The translations under genes were made by a program, and so were the position numbers. Of a DNA stretch of 64,000 bases, positions 9,535 through 17,581 are shown piece by piece. The stretch lies in contig NZ_NWVD01000008.1 in NCBI RefSeq assembly GCF_002374835.1, positions 1-64,000 on the forward strand, read 5' to 3'. The notes under the pieces were generated by a model. The model was given only the letters and a program-made list of their open reading frames with translations, was not told where the DNA came from and did not search any database. Within the stretch, counting starts at the first letter, position 1; the number at the start of each line of letters is the position of its first letter. Origin of the DNA: Sphingomonas ginsenosidimutans (GTDB lineage Bacteria; Pseudomonadota; Alphaproteobacteria; Sphingomonadales; Sphingomonadaceae).

Positions 9535-9590
9535 GTATCCCGCTCCCGCCCAGGGGCGGGGGTGGGGCGAGGAAGGAAAAGCGCGGGGGA

Positions 9591-10187
9591 TCAGCCCTGC
9601 GCTTCCTCCTCCTCCTGAACCTCGGCGGTCGCGCCCGGCTCGGCATTGGGATCGTAATCCTCGGTGAAGCCGCCCTGGTCGCGGCCTTCCTCGAAGACCT
9701 GCGCCATGACGTCGACGCCGGCCGCCTGCATCTCGGCCTCTTCGGGCGAGCGCGCGACGTTCACCTTCACAGTGACGGCGACTTCCGGGTGCAGCTGCAC
9801 CCGCACGTCGTACACGCCGATCGCCTTGATCGGGCGGTCGAGCACGATCTGGCTCTTGGTCACCTTGTGACCATCGGCCTGCAGCGCCTCGACCAGGTCG
9901 CGAACCGCGACCGAGCCGTACAGCTGGCCGACGTTCGACGACTGACGGATCAGCGTGACCGACGCGTCCTTGAACGAACCGGCTTCCTTCTCCGCGTCGG
10001 TACGACGCGCGGCGTTGTCGCTTTCGATGCGGGCACGATTGGCCTCGAACACCTTGCGGTTGGCCTCGTTGGCGCGCAGCGCCTTCTTGCGCGGCAGCAG
10101 GAAGTTGCGGGCGAACCCGTCCTTCACCTTCACCACGTCGCCGATGCCGCCGAGCTTCTCGACGCGCTCAAGCAGAATGACGTCCAT
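9591..10187 (-). CDS. rplI: 50S ribosomal protein L9
   Basis: 198 residues. The N-terminal globular domain starts MDVILLERVEKLGGIGDVVK and carries the L9 signature GFARNFLLPRKKALRA. It is followed by the long connecting helix and a C-terminal 23S rRNA-binding domain. The tail (residues ~170-198) is an acidic Gln/Glu-rich extension, EVQEEEEAQG, beyond the bacterial core length of about 150, which is usual in alphaproteobacteria. Third gene of rpsF-rpsR-rplI, 12 bp after rpsR. Confidence 0.98.
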   Translation of the reverse strand: MDVILLERVEKLGGIGDVVKVKDGFARNFLLPRKKALRANEANRKVFEANRARIESDNAARRTDAEKEAGSFKDASVTLIRQSSNVGQLYGSVAVRDLVEALQADGHKVTKSQIVLDRPIKAIGVYDVRVQLHPEVAVTVKVNVARSPEEAEMQAAGVDVMAQVFEEGRDQGGFTEDYDPNAEPGATAEVQEEEEAQG

Positions 10188-10199
10188 CTGCTCTTCTCC

Positions 10200-10424
10200 T
10201 TACTTCACGACGTAGGGCAGCAGGCCCAGGTGGCGGGCACGCTTGATCGCCTGCGCCAGCTCGCGCTGCTTCTTGGCGCTCACCGAGGTGATGCGCGACG
10301 GAACGATCTTGCCCCGCTCGGACACGAAGCCCTGCAGCAGTCGGACGTCCTTATAGTCGATCCGCGGCGCATCCTTGGCGCTGAACGGACACGACTTGCG
10401 GCGGCGGAAAAACGGGCGCGCCAT
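10200..10424 (-). CDS. rpsR: 30S ribosomal protein S18
   Basis: 74-residue basic protein starting [14 protein letters not shown], with the conserved [19 protein letters not shown] and the S18 signature [20 protein letters not shown]. It binds next to S6 on the 30S platform. The ATG shares one base with the rpsF stop (10424), so the S6 and S18 genes are translationally coupled, which matches their joint assembly. Confidence 0.98.
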   Translation of the reverse strand: MARPFFRRRKSCPFSAKDAPRIDYKDVRLLQGFVSERGKIVPSRITSVSAKKQRELAQAIKRARHLGLLPYVVK

Positions 10425-10837
10425 TATGCGTTCTCCTCTTCACGGTCGCGACGCGGACGCTCGCCGCGGTCACCGCCGCGCTCGCCACGATCGGCGCGAC
10501 GCTCGCGATCGCGCTCCTGCTTGCGCATCATCACCGACGGGCCGGCTTCGTGGCCGTCGACGCGGACGGTCATGTAGCGGATCACGTCTTCGTTGATGCT
10601 GGTCTGACGCTCCAGCTCGGCGACGGTGTCGCCCGGTGCGTCGATCTCGAGCATCACGTAATGCGCCTTGCGGTTCTTCGCGATGCGATACGCCAGGCTG
10701 CGCAGGCCCCAGGTCTCGGTCTTGACCACCGTGCCGCCGTGGTCGGCGACGATCTTCGTGGCGGATTCCGCCAGCGCGTCCACCTGCGCCTGTGCCAGAT
10801 CCTGGCGCGCAAGGAACACGTGCTCGTACAGAGCCAT
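10424..10837 (-). CDS. rpsF: 30S ribosomal protein S6
   Basis: 137 residues. The S6 fold starts [20 protein letters not shown] and includes [20 protein letters not shown]. After residue ~100 there is an Arg/Glu/Asp/Gly-rich, disordered tail ending RRDREEENA, as in other alphaproteobacterial S6 proteins. First gene of the operon; the 214-bp space to fabD must hold divergent promoters. A leader mRNA regulated by S6:S18 is known in many bacteria but was not identified here. Confidence 0.97.
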   Translation of the reverse strand: MALYEHVFLARQDLAQAQVDALAESATKIVADHGGTVVKTETWGLRSLAYRIAKNRKAHYVMLEIDAPGDTVAELERQTSINEDVIRYMTVRVDGHEAGPSVMMRKQERDRERRADRGERGGDRGERPRRDREEENA

Positions 10838-11051
10838 GTCTTTCCTCTATGTTGGCCGATCGCTGACATGGCCCCGTGCCATGCCCCTCCGGCTGTCGTC
10901 TTCAAATCAACGGCAAACGGGCGGGAACGGCATCGCCATCCCGCCCGAAGCGGCGTGCCCTATGGCGTATCGCGGCGGCAAAGGCAAGTCGCCGCGGTTG
11001 ACCGGCGGCGCAAGTGCGGCCTAGCAGCGCGCCAGTCAAAGGAGTTGGGAT

Positions 11052-12011
11052 ATGCGCGCGTTCATCTTTCCGGGGCAGGGCAGTCAGGCGGTCGGCATGG
11101 GCGTGGCGCTCGCCGATGCGTCCGCGGTGGCGCGCGAGGTGTTCGGCGAGGTCGACGAGGCGCTCGGCCAGAACCTGCGCCGGCTGATGGCCGAGGGGCC
11201 GGCGGACGAACTGACGCTGACCGAGAATGCCCAGCCCGCGATCATGACCAACGCGATCGCGACGCTGCGGGTGCTGACGCGCGAGGGCGGGGTGACGCTG
11301 TCCGGCAAGGCCGATTATGTCGCGGGCCATTCGCTGGGCGAATATAGCGCGCTGTGCGCCGCCGAGGCGCTGGACCTGTCCACCACCGCGCGGCTGCTGA
11401 AGCTGCGCGGGCGTGCGATGCAGGCGGCGGTGCCGGTCGGCGAGGGCGCGATGGCCGCGCTGCTGGGCGCGGATGTCGAGAAGGCGCAGGTGATCGCCGG
11501 TGCCGCGGTCGATTCGATCCTGGCGGAGGGTGGCGCGGAGCTGGTCTGCACCGTCGCCAACGACAACGATCCGTCGCAGGTGGTGATCTCCGGTCATCGC
11601 GTGGCGGTGGAGCGCGCGGTCGCGCTCGCCAAGGAAATGGGCGCCAAGCGTGCGGTGCTGCTGCCGGTGTCGGCGCCGTTCCACTGCCCGCTGATGGAGG
11701 ATGCCGCGCGCGCGATGGAGGCGGCGCTGGCCGATGCCGACCTGCGCGCGCCGCTGGTCCCGGTCTTCGCCAACGTCGATGCCGCGGCGGTCGCCGATCC
11801 CGGCGCGATCCGTGCGCTGCTGGTCGAACAGGTGACCGGCCGCGTGCGGTGGCGCGAATCGGTGTTGGCGATGGTCGCGGCGGGGGTGACCGAGTTCGTC
11901 GAGTTCGGCGGCAAGGTGCTGTCCCCGATGGTCAAGCGCATCGCGCCGGATGCGGAAGCGACCAGCGTCGTTTCGATGGACGATATCGAGGCGTTGTTGA
12001 AGAAGATGTGA
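11052..12011 (+). CDS. fabD: Malonyl-CoA:ACP transacylase
   Basis: 319 residues. The enzyme transfers malonyl from CoA to ACP, the first committed loading step of type II fatty acid synthesis in the cytosol. The N-terminus FIFPGQGSQAVGMG is family-typical, the nucleophile is Ser94 in AGHSLGEYSAL, and the catalytic His lies in PVSAPFHCPLM. AAAGGAG precedes the ATG by 6 nt. It heads fabD-fabG-acpP-fabF; the normally short fabD-fabG gap is here widened by the GxxExxY cassette. Confidence 0.98.
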   Translation: MRAFIFPGQGSQAVGMGVALADASAVAREVFGEVDEALGQNLRRLMAEGPADELTLTENAQPAIMTNAIATLRVLTREGGVTLSGKADYVAGHSLGEYSALCAAEALDLSTTARLLKLRGRAMQAAVPVGEGAMAALLGADVEKAQVIAGAAVDSILAEGGAELVCTVANDNDPSQVVISGHRVAVERAVALAKEMGAKRAVLLPVSAPFHCPLMEDAARAMEAALADADLRAPLVPVFANVDAAAVADPGAIRALLVEQVTGRVRWRESVLAMVAAGVTEFVEFGGKVLSPMVKRIAPDAEATSVVSMDDIEALLKKM

Positions 12012-12012
12012 T

Positions 12013-12032
12013 GTTCACGCGGAGGCGCGGAG
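12013..12032 (+). repeat. Left 20-bp inverted repeat of the GxxExxY cassette
   Basis: GTTCACGCGGAGGCGCGGAG begins 2 bp after the fabD stop and is the exact reverse complement of 12418-12437. It is followed by the related ACGCGGAG unit that supplies the Shine-Dalgarno sequence of the enclosed gene. Confidence 0.9.
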
Positions 12033-12045
12033 ACGCGGAGAAGAA

Positions 12046-12478
12046 GTGAGGGACATCGACGCCATCAGCGGTGAGGTTCTCGATCTTGCGTGGCGTCTCC
12101 ACCGCGAGCTTGGGCCGGGGCTGCTGGAGAGCGTGCACGAAACGGTCATTGCGGGGCGTCTGGCGACAATGGGGTATTCCGTCTCCCGGCAGCATTCGGT
12201 GGACATTCATTTCGACGAGCACGTCTTTCCGGCGGCGTTTGCTGATCGACGGTCGGCTGGTCGTCGAGATAAAGTCCGTTGAGAAGCTGTTGGCGGTACA
12301 TGCCAGGCAGTTGCTGACGTATCTTAGGCTCGTCGAGCAGCCTGTCGGGCTGCTCATCAATTTCGGGGGCGAGACGCTGAAGGAAGGCGTGCGACGGGTG
12401 GTCAACAACCATCGCTCCTCCGCGCCTCCGCGTGAACCAAAACAACGGAGAATGAGATGTTCGACCTTACAGGCATGA
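12046..12478 (+). pseudogene. Frameshifted GxxExxY family gene
   Basis: Frame 1 (GTG 12046) gives GEVLDLAWRLHRELGPGLLE, continues to HSVDIHFDEHVFPAAF and stops at 12282. Frame 2 takes over near 12235-12245 with LLIDGRLVVEIKSVEKLLAV and QLLTYLRLVEQPVGLLINFG. Together they match one complete GxxExxY protein, a small family of unknown function with a nuclease-like core (D...E-x-K pattern in LIDGRLVVEIK). A +1-type frameshift therefore splits the gene. The family-naming Tyr is also changed: GLLESVH instead of GLLESVY. Frame 2 reads through the right inverted repeat into the start of fabG. The gene is bracketed by perfect 20-bp inverted repeats. Confidence 0.82.
12418..12437 (-). repeat. Right 20-bp inverted repeat of the GxxExxY cassette
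   Basis: CTCCGCGCCTCCGCGTGAAC, the exact reverse complement of 12013-12032. It ends 19 bp before the fabG ATG. A 16-nt match to its first 16 bases recurs at 46603-46618. Confidence 0.9.
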
Positions 12479-13200
12479 CCGCGCTGGTCACCGGCGCATC
12501 GGGGGGGATCGGGTCGGCGATCGCGAAGGGGCTGGCGGCGCAGGGTGCGCGGCTGGCAGTGTCGGGGACGAACGTGGCCAAGCTGGAGGCGTTCCTGGCC
12601 GAACTGGGCGGGGAGGGGCACGTGGCCATGCCGTGCGACCTGTCGGATGCCGCCGCGGTCGACGCGCTGGTGCCGCAGGCGGTCGAGGCGCTGGGCGGGC
12701 GGATCGACATCCTGGTCAACAACGCCGGCGTCACGCGCGACAACCTGGCGATGCGGATGAAGGACGACGAATGGGATCAGGTGATCCGCGTCAACCTGGA
12801 GGCCGCGTTCCGGCTGATCCGCGCCGCCGCCAAGCCGATGATGAAGCAGCGCTTCGGGCGTGTGGTGTCGATCACCTCGGTCGTCGGGCAGACCGGCAAT
12901 CCGGGGCAGGCGAACTATGCCGCGTCCAAGGCCGGGCTGGTCGGCATGTCCAAGGCGCTGGCGCAGGAACTGGCCAGCCGCAACATCACCGTCAATTGCG
13001 TCGCGCCCGGCTTCATTCGCTCGGCGATGACCGACGTGCTGCCCGACGCACAGAAGCAGGCGTTGACCGCGCGCATCCCCGCCGGCGACCTCGGCACCGG
13101 CGAGGATATTGCCGCCGCGGTCGTCTATCTGGCGTCCAGGGAGGCCGGTTACGTCACCGGCCAGACCATCCACGTCAACGGCGGAATGGCGATGGTCTGA
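12457..13200 (+). CDS. fabG: 3-oxoacyl-ACP reductase
   Basis: 247-residue short-chain dehydrogenase that reduces 3-oxoacyl-ACP with NADPH, the first reduction of the elongation cycle. The Rossmann motif TGASGGIG is at residues 12-19, NNAG near 88-91, and the catalytic Ser141-Tyr154-Lys158 set lies in SITSVVG and NYAASKAG. ACGGAG lies 4 nt upstream of ATGTTC. Position between fabD and acpP makes FabG, rather than another SDR, the right assignment. Confidence 0.97.
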   Translation: MFDLTGMTALVTGASGGIGSAIAKGLAAQGARLAVSGTNVAKLEAFLAELGGEGHVAMPCDLSDAAAVDALVPQAVEALGGRIDILVNNAGVTRDNLAMRMKDDEWDQVIRVNLEAAFRLIRAAAKPMMKQRFGRVVSITSVVGQTGNPGQANYAASKAGLVGMSKALAQELASRNITVNCVAPGFIRSAMTDVLPDAQKQALTARIPAGDLGTGEDIAAAVVYLASREAGYVTGQTIHVNGGMAMV

Positions 13201-13318
13201 CACCGATACGGGTGGGATCACCGCGCGGGCGCCACGCACACCCTTGTCAGGCCGCGCCCCCCGTTCTACCTGCGTTCAGCAATTCCGTATTTACCCCCCA
13301 AGTTAGAGAGGGAATAAC

Positions 13319-13555
13319 ATGAGCGAGACCGCCGACCGCGTGAAGAAGATCGTCGTCGAGCATCTCGGCGTCGAAGCCGAAAAGGTGACCGAGGACGCCA
13401 GCTTCATCGACGATCTGGGCGCGGACAGCCTCGACATCGTCGAGCTCGTCATGGCGTTCGAGGAAGAGTTCGGGGTGGAAATCCCGGACGACGCCGCCGA
13501 GAAGATCTCGACCGTCAAGGACGCGATCACCTACATCGACGAGCACAAGGGCTAA
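13319..13555 (+). CDS. acpP: Acyl carrier protein
   Basis: 78-residue acidic protein. The phosphopantetheine attachment Ser37 lies in the invariant [18 protein letters not shown]. It carries growing acyl chains for all Fab enzymes here and for lipid A synthesis. A purine-rich AGAGAGGGAAT precedes the ATG. It sits 118 bp after fabG, so it may have its own promoter, and a strong hairpin terminator follows, consistent with high monocistronic expression. Confidence 0.98.
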   Translation: MSETADRVKKIVVEHLGVEAEKVTEDASFIDDLGADSLDIVELVMAFEEEFGVEIPDDAAEKISTVKDAITYIDEHKG

Positions 13556-13617
13556 GCCCGAAGCGCCGGGCGGGCGGGCCATGCCCTTGCCAACGCCCGG
13601 CCATCGACCGATGTGAG

Positions 13618-13663
13618 CGGCTTTCCATCCTTTCCAGAAAGGGGTGGGAAGCCGTTTCATTTT
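13618..13663 (+). terminator. Intrinsic terminator between acpP and fabF
   Basis: CGGCTTTCCATCCTTT pairs over about 16 positions (including G-T pairs) with AAAGGGGTGGGAAGCCG and is followed by TTTCATTTT. It would separate abundant acpP mRNA from fabF, with partial read-through possible. Confidence 0.75.
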
Positions 13664-13718
13664 GAAGAACCGTCCGTGCAGGGGAGTGGCGCGGCATACG
13701 GTAGTTGAAGGGAAGCCT

Positions 13719-14975
13719 ATGCGTCGCGTCGTCGTCACCGGACTTGGCCTCGTCACCCCGCTGGGTGCGGATGTCGAAACCGTCTGGGCCAATCTGATCG
13801 CCGGAAAGTCCGGGGCCGGGCCGATCACGCGCTTCGACACCACGGGGCAGAAATGCACCATCGCGTGCGAGGTGAAGCCCAGGGACCACGAATATGGCTT
13901 CGACCCCGACCAGCGCGTCGATCACAAGATCCAGCGGCAGGTCGATCCGTTCATTATCTATGGCATCGATGCCGCCGGGCAGGCGCTGGAGGATGCCGGG
14001 CTTACCGACATGGACGAGGCGACGAAGCTGCGCGCGGGCGTGTCGATCGGCTCGGGGATCGGTGGGCTGCCGGGGATCGAGATCGAATCGGTCAACCTGC
14101 ACGAGCGCGGGCCGGGCCGCGTCAGCCCGCATTTCGTCCACGGGCGGCTCATCAACCTGATCTCGGGTCAGGTCAGCATCAAATACGGGCTGATGGGGCC
14201 GAACCATGCGGTGGTCACCGCTTGCTCCACCGGCGCGCATTCGATCGGCGATGCCGCGCGGATGATCAAGGACGACGACGCCGACATCATGCTGGCGGGC
14301 GGCGCGGAAAGCACCGTCAACCCGCTGGGCGTCGCCGGCTTCGCGCAGGCGCGCGCGCTCAACATGAGCATGAACGATCGTCCGACGGAGGCGAGCCGCC
14401 CCTATGACAAGGATCGCGACGGCTTCGTGATGGGCGAGGGCGCGGGTGTCGTCGTGCTGGAGGAATATGAGCACGCCAAGGCGCGCGGCGCGAAGATTTA
14501 TGCCGAGGTGGTCGGCTACGGCCTGTCGGGCGATGCCTATCACGTCACCGCGCCGCACCCGGAGGGCAAGGGCGCGGAACTGGCCATGCGGATGGCGCTG
14601 CGCAAGGCCGGCATGGGGCCGGGCGATATCGACTATATCAACGCCCACGGCACCTCGACGATGGCCGACACGATCGAACTGGCCGCGGCCAAGCGCGTGT
14701 TCGGCGACGATTTGTCGGGCGCGTCGATGTCGAGCACCAAGTCGGCGATCGGCCACCTGCTGGGCGGCGCGGGCGCGGTGGAGAGCATCTTCTGCATCCT
14801 GGCGCTGCGCGATCAGGTGGTGCCGCCGACGCTCAACCTCCACAACCCGGACGAGGGGACGGAGGGCGTCGACCTGGTGCCGCTGGTCGCGAAGAAGCGC
14901 CCGGTGCGCGCGGTGCTGAACAATTCGTTCGGCTTCGGCGGGACCAATGCCTCGCTGGTGATGAAGGCGGTCTGA
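13719..14975 (+). CDS. fabF: 3-oxoacyl-ACP synthase II
   Basis: 418-residue beta-ketoacyl-ACP synthase that condenses malonyl-ACP with acyl-ACP. The catalytic triad is Cys169 in VVTACSTGAHS, a His in INAHGTSTMADT, and a His in AIGHLLGGAGAVE; FGFGGTNASL closes the fold. The frame is open 25 codons further upstream, but MRRVVVTGLGLVTPLG at 13719 is the family N-terminus and has GAAGGGAAG just upstream. mltG follows after 13 bp. Confidence 0.98.
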   Translation: MRRVVVTGLGLVTPLGADVETVWANLIAGKSGAGPITRFDTTGQKCTIACEVKPRDHEYGFDPDQRVDHKIQRQVDPFIIYGIDAAGQALEDAGLTDMDEATKLRAGVSIGSGIGGLPGIEIESVNLHERGPGRVSPHFVHGRLINLISGQVSIKYGLMGPNHAVVTACSTGAHSIGDAARMIKDDDADIMLAGGAESTVNPLGVAGFAQARALNMSMNDRPTEASRPYDKDRDGFVMGEGAGVVVLEEYEHAKARGAKIYAEVVGYGLSGDAYHVTAPHPEGKGAELAMRMALRKAGMGPGDIDYINAHGTSTMADTIELAAAKRVFGDDLSGASMSSTKSAIGHLLGGAGAVESIFCILALRDQVVPPTLNLHNPDEGTEGVDLVPLVAKKRPVRAVLNNSFGFGGTNASLVMKAV

Positions 14976-14988
14976 GGAGACGATCGAA

Positions 14989-15957
14989 ATGCGCAGGGTC
15001 GGCTGTATCGGGCTGATCGCCGGCCTGCTGATCGTCATCGCCGGATGGTGGGCGGTGCAGGGCTGGAAGGGGCACGGGCCCTCCGAACGCGCCACCACCG
15101 TCACCATCGCGCAGGGCGCGACGCTGGCGGCGGCGGCGCGCGAGCTGGAGCGCGCGGGCGTCATCGCCTCGGCCGGGCGGTTTCGCGCTCAGGCGCGGCT
15201 GTTCGGTGCGGGAACCGCGATCAAGGCGGGCGAATATGCCTTCCCCGCGAAGGTCAGCGCATCGGAAGTGCTGTCGATCCTGCAGGGCGGGAAGGCGGTG
15301 CAGCGCGTCGTGGTCGTTCCCGAAGGGCTGCCGTCGGTGCTGGTGCACGACCGGCTGATGGCGGCCGACGGGCTGACCGGCAACGTCGGGGTGCCGGCGG
15401 AAGGGTCGGTGCTGCCCGACGGCTATGCCTTCGAACGCGGCGATACGCGCGCGGCGGTGCTGGCGCGGATGCAGGCGGCGCTGACCCGCTATCTCGCGGC
15501 GGCGTGGAAGGCGCGCAAGCCGACCACCGTGGTCACGACCCCGCGGCAGGCGATCATCCTCGCCTCGATCGTCGAGAAGGAAACCGGCAAGCCGGAGGAG
15601 CGCCGCGCGGTCGCCGCGGTCTATTCCAATCGCTTGCGGCTCGGGATGCCGCTACAGGCCGATCCGACGGTGATCTACCCGATCACCAAGGGGCGCCCGC
15701 TGGGCCGCCGCATCCGCCAGTCGGAACTGCGCGCGAAGAACGGCTACAACACCTATGCCAGCCCAGGCCTGCCGGTGGGGCCGATCGCCAATCCCGGCCG
15801 GCTGTCGATCGACGCGGTGCTGGATCCCGCCGCATCGAAGGCGCTGTATTTCGTTGCGGACGGCAGCGGCGGGCATGTCTTCGCCGATACGCTGGCGGAA
15901 CATAACGCCAATGTGAAGAAATGGTACGCGATCCGCCGCGCGCGCGGGGAGATGTAA
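14989..15957 (+). CDS. mltG: Endolytic murein transglycosylase MltG
   Basis: 322-residue inner-membrane protein with one N-terminal helix (near residues 7-24) and a periplasmic YceG-type domain. It cuts nascent glycan strands and so sets their length. The catalytic Glu lies in ASIVEKETGKPEER, followed by VYSNRLRLGMPLQADPTVIY and the conserved YNTYASPGLPVGPIANPG (near residues 245-262). The fabF-mltG order is common in proteobacteria. It is convergent with eda, 25 bp apart. Confidence 0.97.
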   Translation: MRRVGCIGLIAGLLIVIAGWWAVQGWKGHGPSERATTVTIAQGATLAAAARELERAGVIASAGRFRAQARLFGAGTAIKAGEYAFPAKVSASEVLSILQGGKAVQRVVVVPEGLPSVLVHDRLMAADGLTGNVGVPAEGSVLPDGYAFERGDTRAAVLARMQAALTRYLAAAWKARKPTTVVTTPRQAIILASIVEKETGKPEERRAVAAVYSNRLRLGMPLQADPTVIYPITKGRPLGRRIRQSELRAKNGYNTYASPGLPVGPIANPGRLSIDAVLDPAASKALYFVADGSGGHVFADTLAEHNANVKKWYAIRRARGEM

Positions 15958-15982
15958 CCATCCCCTCGGGCGCGGCGCGACG

Positions 15983-16591
15983 TCAGCCGCGCTTCATTGC
16001 CGCCGCGGCGCGGGCGCGCGCCTCGATCTCCGGCAGCGTGCCCTCGGTCACCCAGCTGCCGCCGACGCACAATACCGGGTCGAGCGCCAGCCAGTCGGGC
16101 GCGCTCGCCTCGGTGATGCCGCCGGTCGGGCAGAAACGGCACTGGTAGAAGGGCGCGGCCAGCGCCTTCAGCGCCTTGATCCCGCCGCTGGTTTCGGCCG
16201 GGAAGAACTTGAAGTGCGACAGGCCCATGTCCAGCCCGCGCATGATGTCGCCCGCGGTCGCGACGCCCGGCAGCCACGGGATGCCCGCGGCGGCGATCGC
16301 CTCGCCCAGCGGCTGCGACAGGCCGGGGGAGACGATGAACTCCGCGCCGGCGGCCTTCACCTCGGCGACCTGATCGATCGTCACGACGGTGCCCGCGCCG
16401 ACGATCGCGCCGGGCACCTGCTTCATTTCGCGGATCGCATCCAGCGCCGCGGGGGTGCGCAGCGTCACCTCCAGCACCTTCAACCCGCCGGCGACCAGCG
16501 CCTCGGCCAGCGGGCGCGCCTGCGCGGCATCCTTGATGACCAGTACCGGGATGACGGCGCTGGTCTGCATGATCGCGGCGATATCGGTCAA
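15983..16591 (-). CDS. eda: KDPG aldolase (2-dehydro-3-deoxy-6-phosphogluconate aldolase)
   Basis: 202 residues. It cleaves KDPG to pyruvate and glyceraldehyde-3-phosphate, the last Entner-Doudoroff step. The general-base Glu lies in GGLKVLEVTLRTP, the Schiff-base Lys in HFKFFPAE, and phosphate-binding residues in CPTGGI. The start chosen is TTG at 16591, which overlaps the glk stop as TTGA; ATG 16570 (MQTSAVIPVL) is the alternative. Last gene of edd-glk-eda. Confidence 0.96.
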   Translation of the reverse strand: MTDIAAIMQTSAVIPVLVIKDAAQARPLAEALVAGGLKVLEVTLRTPAALDAIREMKQVPGAIVGAGTVVTIDQVAEVKAAGAEFIVSPGLSQPLGEAIAAAGIPWLPGVATAGDIMRGLDMGLSHFKFFPAETSGGIKALKALAAPFYQCRFCPTGGITEASAPDWLALDPVLCVGGSWVTEGTLPEIEARARAAAAMKRG

Positions 16592-17559
16592 CGTGCGTGC
16601 TCCTGGGCAAAGGCGGCGGCGGCCCCGAACAGGCCGGGCTGGGGATGGGTGATGAGCTTGACGGGCAGCTTGGCCATCATCTGCTGGAAACGGCCCTTCG
16701 CGACGAACCGCTGGTCGAAGCCGGAGCGCAGCAGCTTGTCCTTGATGCGCAGCCCCAGCCCGCCGGCGATCACCACGCCCTTCGCGCCATGCGCCAGCGC
16801 CAGATCGCCCGCCACGGCGCCGAGCGCGAGGCAGAAGCGGTCGAGCGCGGCATTGGCGATCGAATCGGTCCCCTCCAGAGCGGCGGTCCAGATCGCCTTG
16901 TCGTCGCGCAGCACCACGGAGCGCCCCTCCATGTCGGCGAGCGTTTCGTAGATCGCGACGATGCCCGGCCCGGCGACGATCCGCTCCGCGGACACGCGCG
17001 TATAGGTCTTGCGTAGCCGCTTGAGCAGCGCATCCTCGATCCCGTCGAGCGGGGCGTAATCCATATGCCCGCCCTCCGTGGACAGGACATGATATTCGCC
17101 GTCGTGGCGGAACACCTGCGCCACGCCCAGCCCGGTGCCCGGGCCGCACACCGTGGTGATGCCTTCGCTCGGCAGCGGTTCGTCAGGGCCGCACAGATGC
17201 TCGAAATCCTCATGCGGCAATTGCGCCACCGCATGGCCGATCGCACCGAAATCGTTGATGATCGTCCAGGTGTCGGCGCCCAGCCGTTCAGGAATCAGCG
17301 ACGGGCGGATCACCCAGGGATTGTTGGTCAGGCGGATGACGTCGCCGGTGATCGGCGAGGCGACCGAGATCGCGGCGGCACGCGGCAGGGTGCCGCCCGC
17401 CCGCTCGCGATAGGCTTCCCACGCGGTCTGCAGGCTGGCGTGGTCGGCGGTCTTCAGCGTCACCGGTTCCCCCAGCGACACGACGCGCCGGTCGGCGACC
17501 TCCGCAATGGCGAAGCGCGCGTGCGTGCCGCCGATATCGACCGAAACCACCTGCATCAT
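16588..17559 (-). CDS. glk: Glucokinase
   Basis: 323-residue Glk-type (not ROK) glucokinase that phosphorylates glucose with ATP. It has the phosphate-binding [16 protein letters not shown] at the N-terminus, the sugar-binding [24 protein letters not shown] and [11 protein letters not shown], and [12 protein letters not shown] near the C-terminus. Placement between edd and eda feeds glucose directly into the Entner-Doudoroff route. It starts 22 bp after the edd stop, with two adjacent ATG codons. Confidence 0.96.
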   Translation of the reverse strand: MMQVVSVDIGGTHARFAIAEVADRRVVSLGEPVTLKTADHASLQTAWEAYRERAGGTLPRAAAISVASPITGDVIRLTNNPWVIRPSLIPERLGADTWTIINDFGAIGHAVAQLPHEDFEHLCGPDEPLPSEGITTVCGPGTGLGVAQVFRHDGEYHVLSTEGGHMDYAPLDGIEDALLKRLRKTYTRVSAERIVAGPGIVAIYETLADMEGRSVVLRDDKAIWTAALEGTDSIANAALDRFCLALGAVAGDLALAHGAKGVVIAGGLGLRIKDKLLRSGFDQRFVAKGRFQQMMAKLPVKLITHPQPGLFGAAAAFAQEHAR

Positions 17560-17581
17560 CGTCTCCTCATTCCCGTCGCGC

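Noticed and set aside
13527..15164. 545-residue minus-strand frame opposite fabF
   Set aside because: Shadow of fabF; no recognisable motif and no ribosome site.
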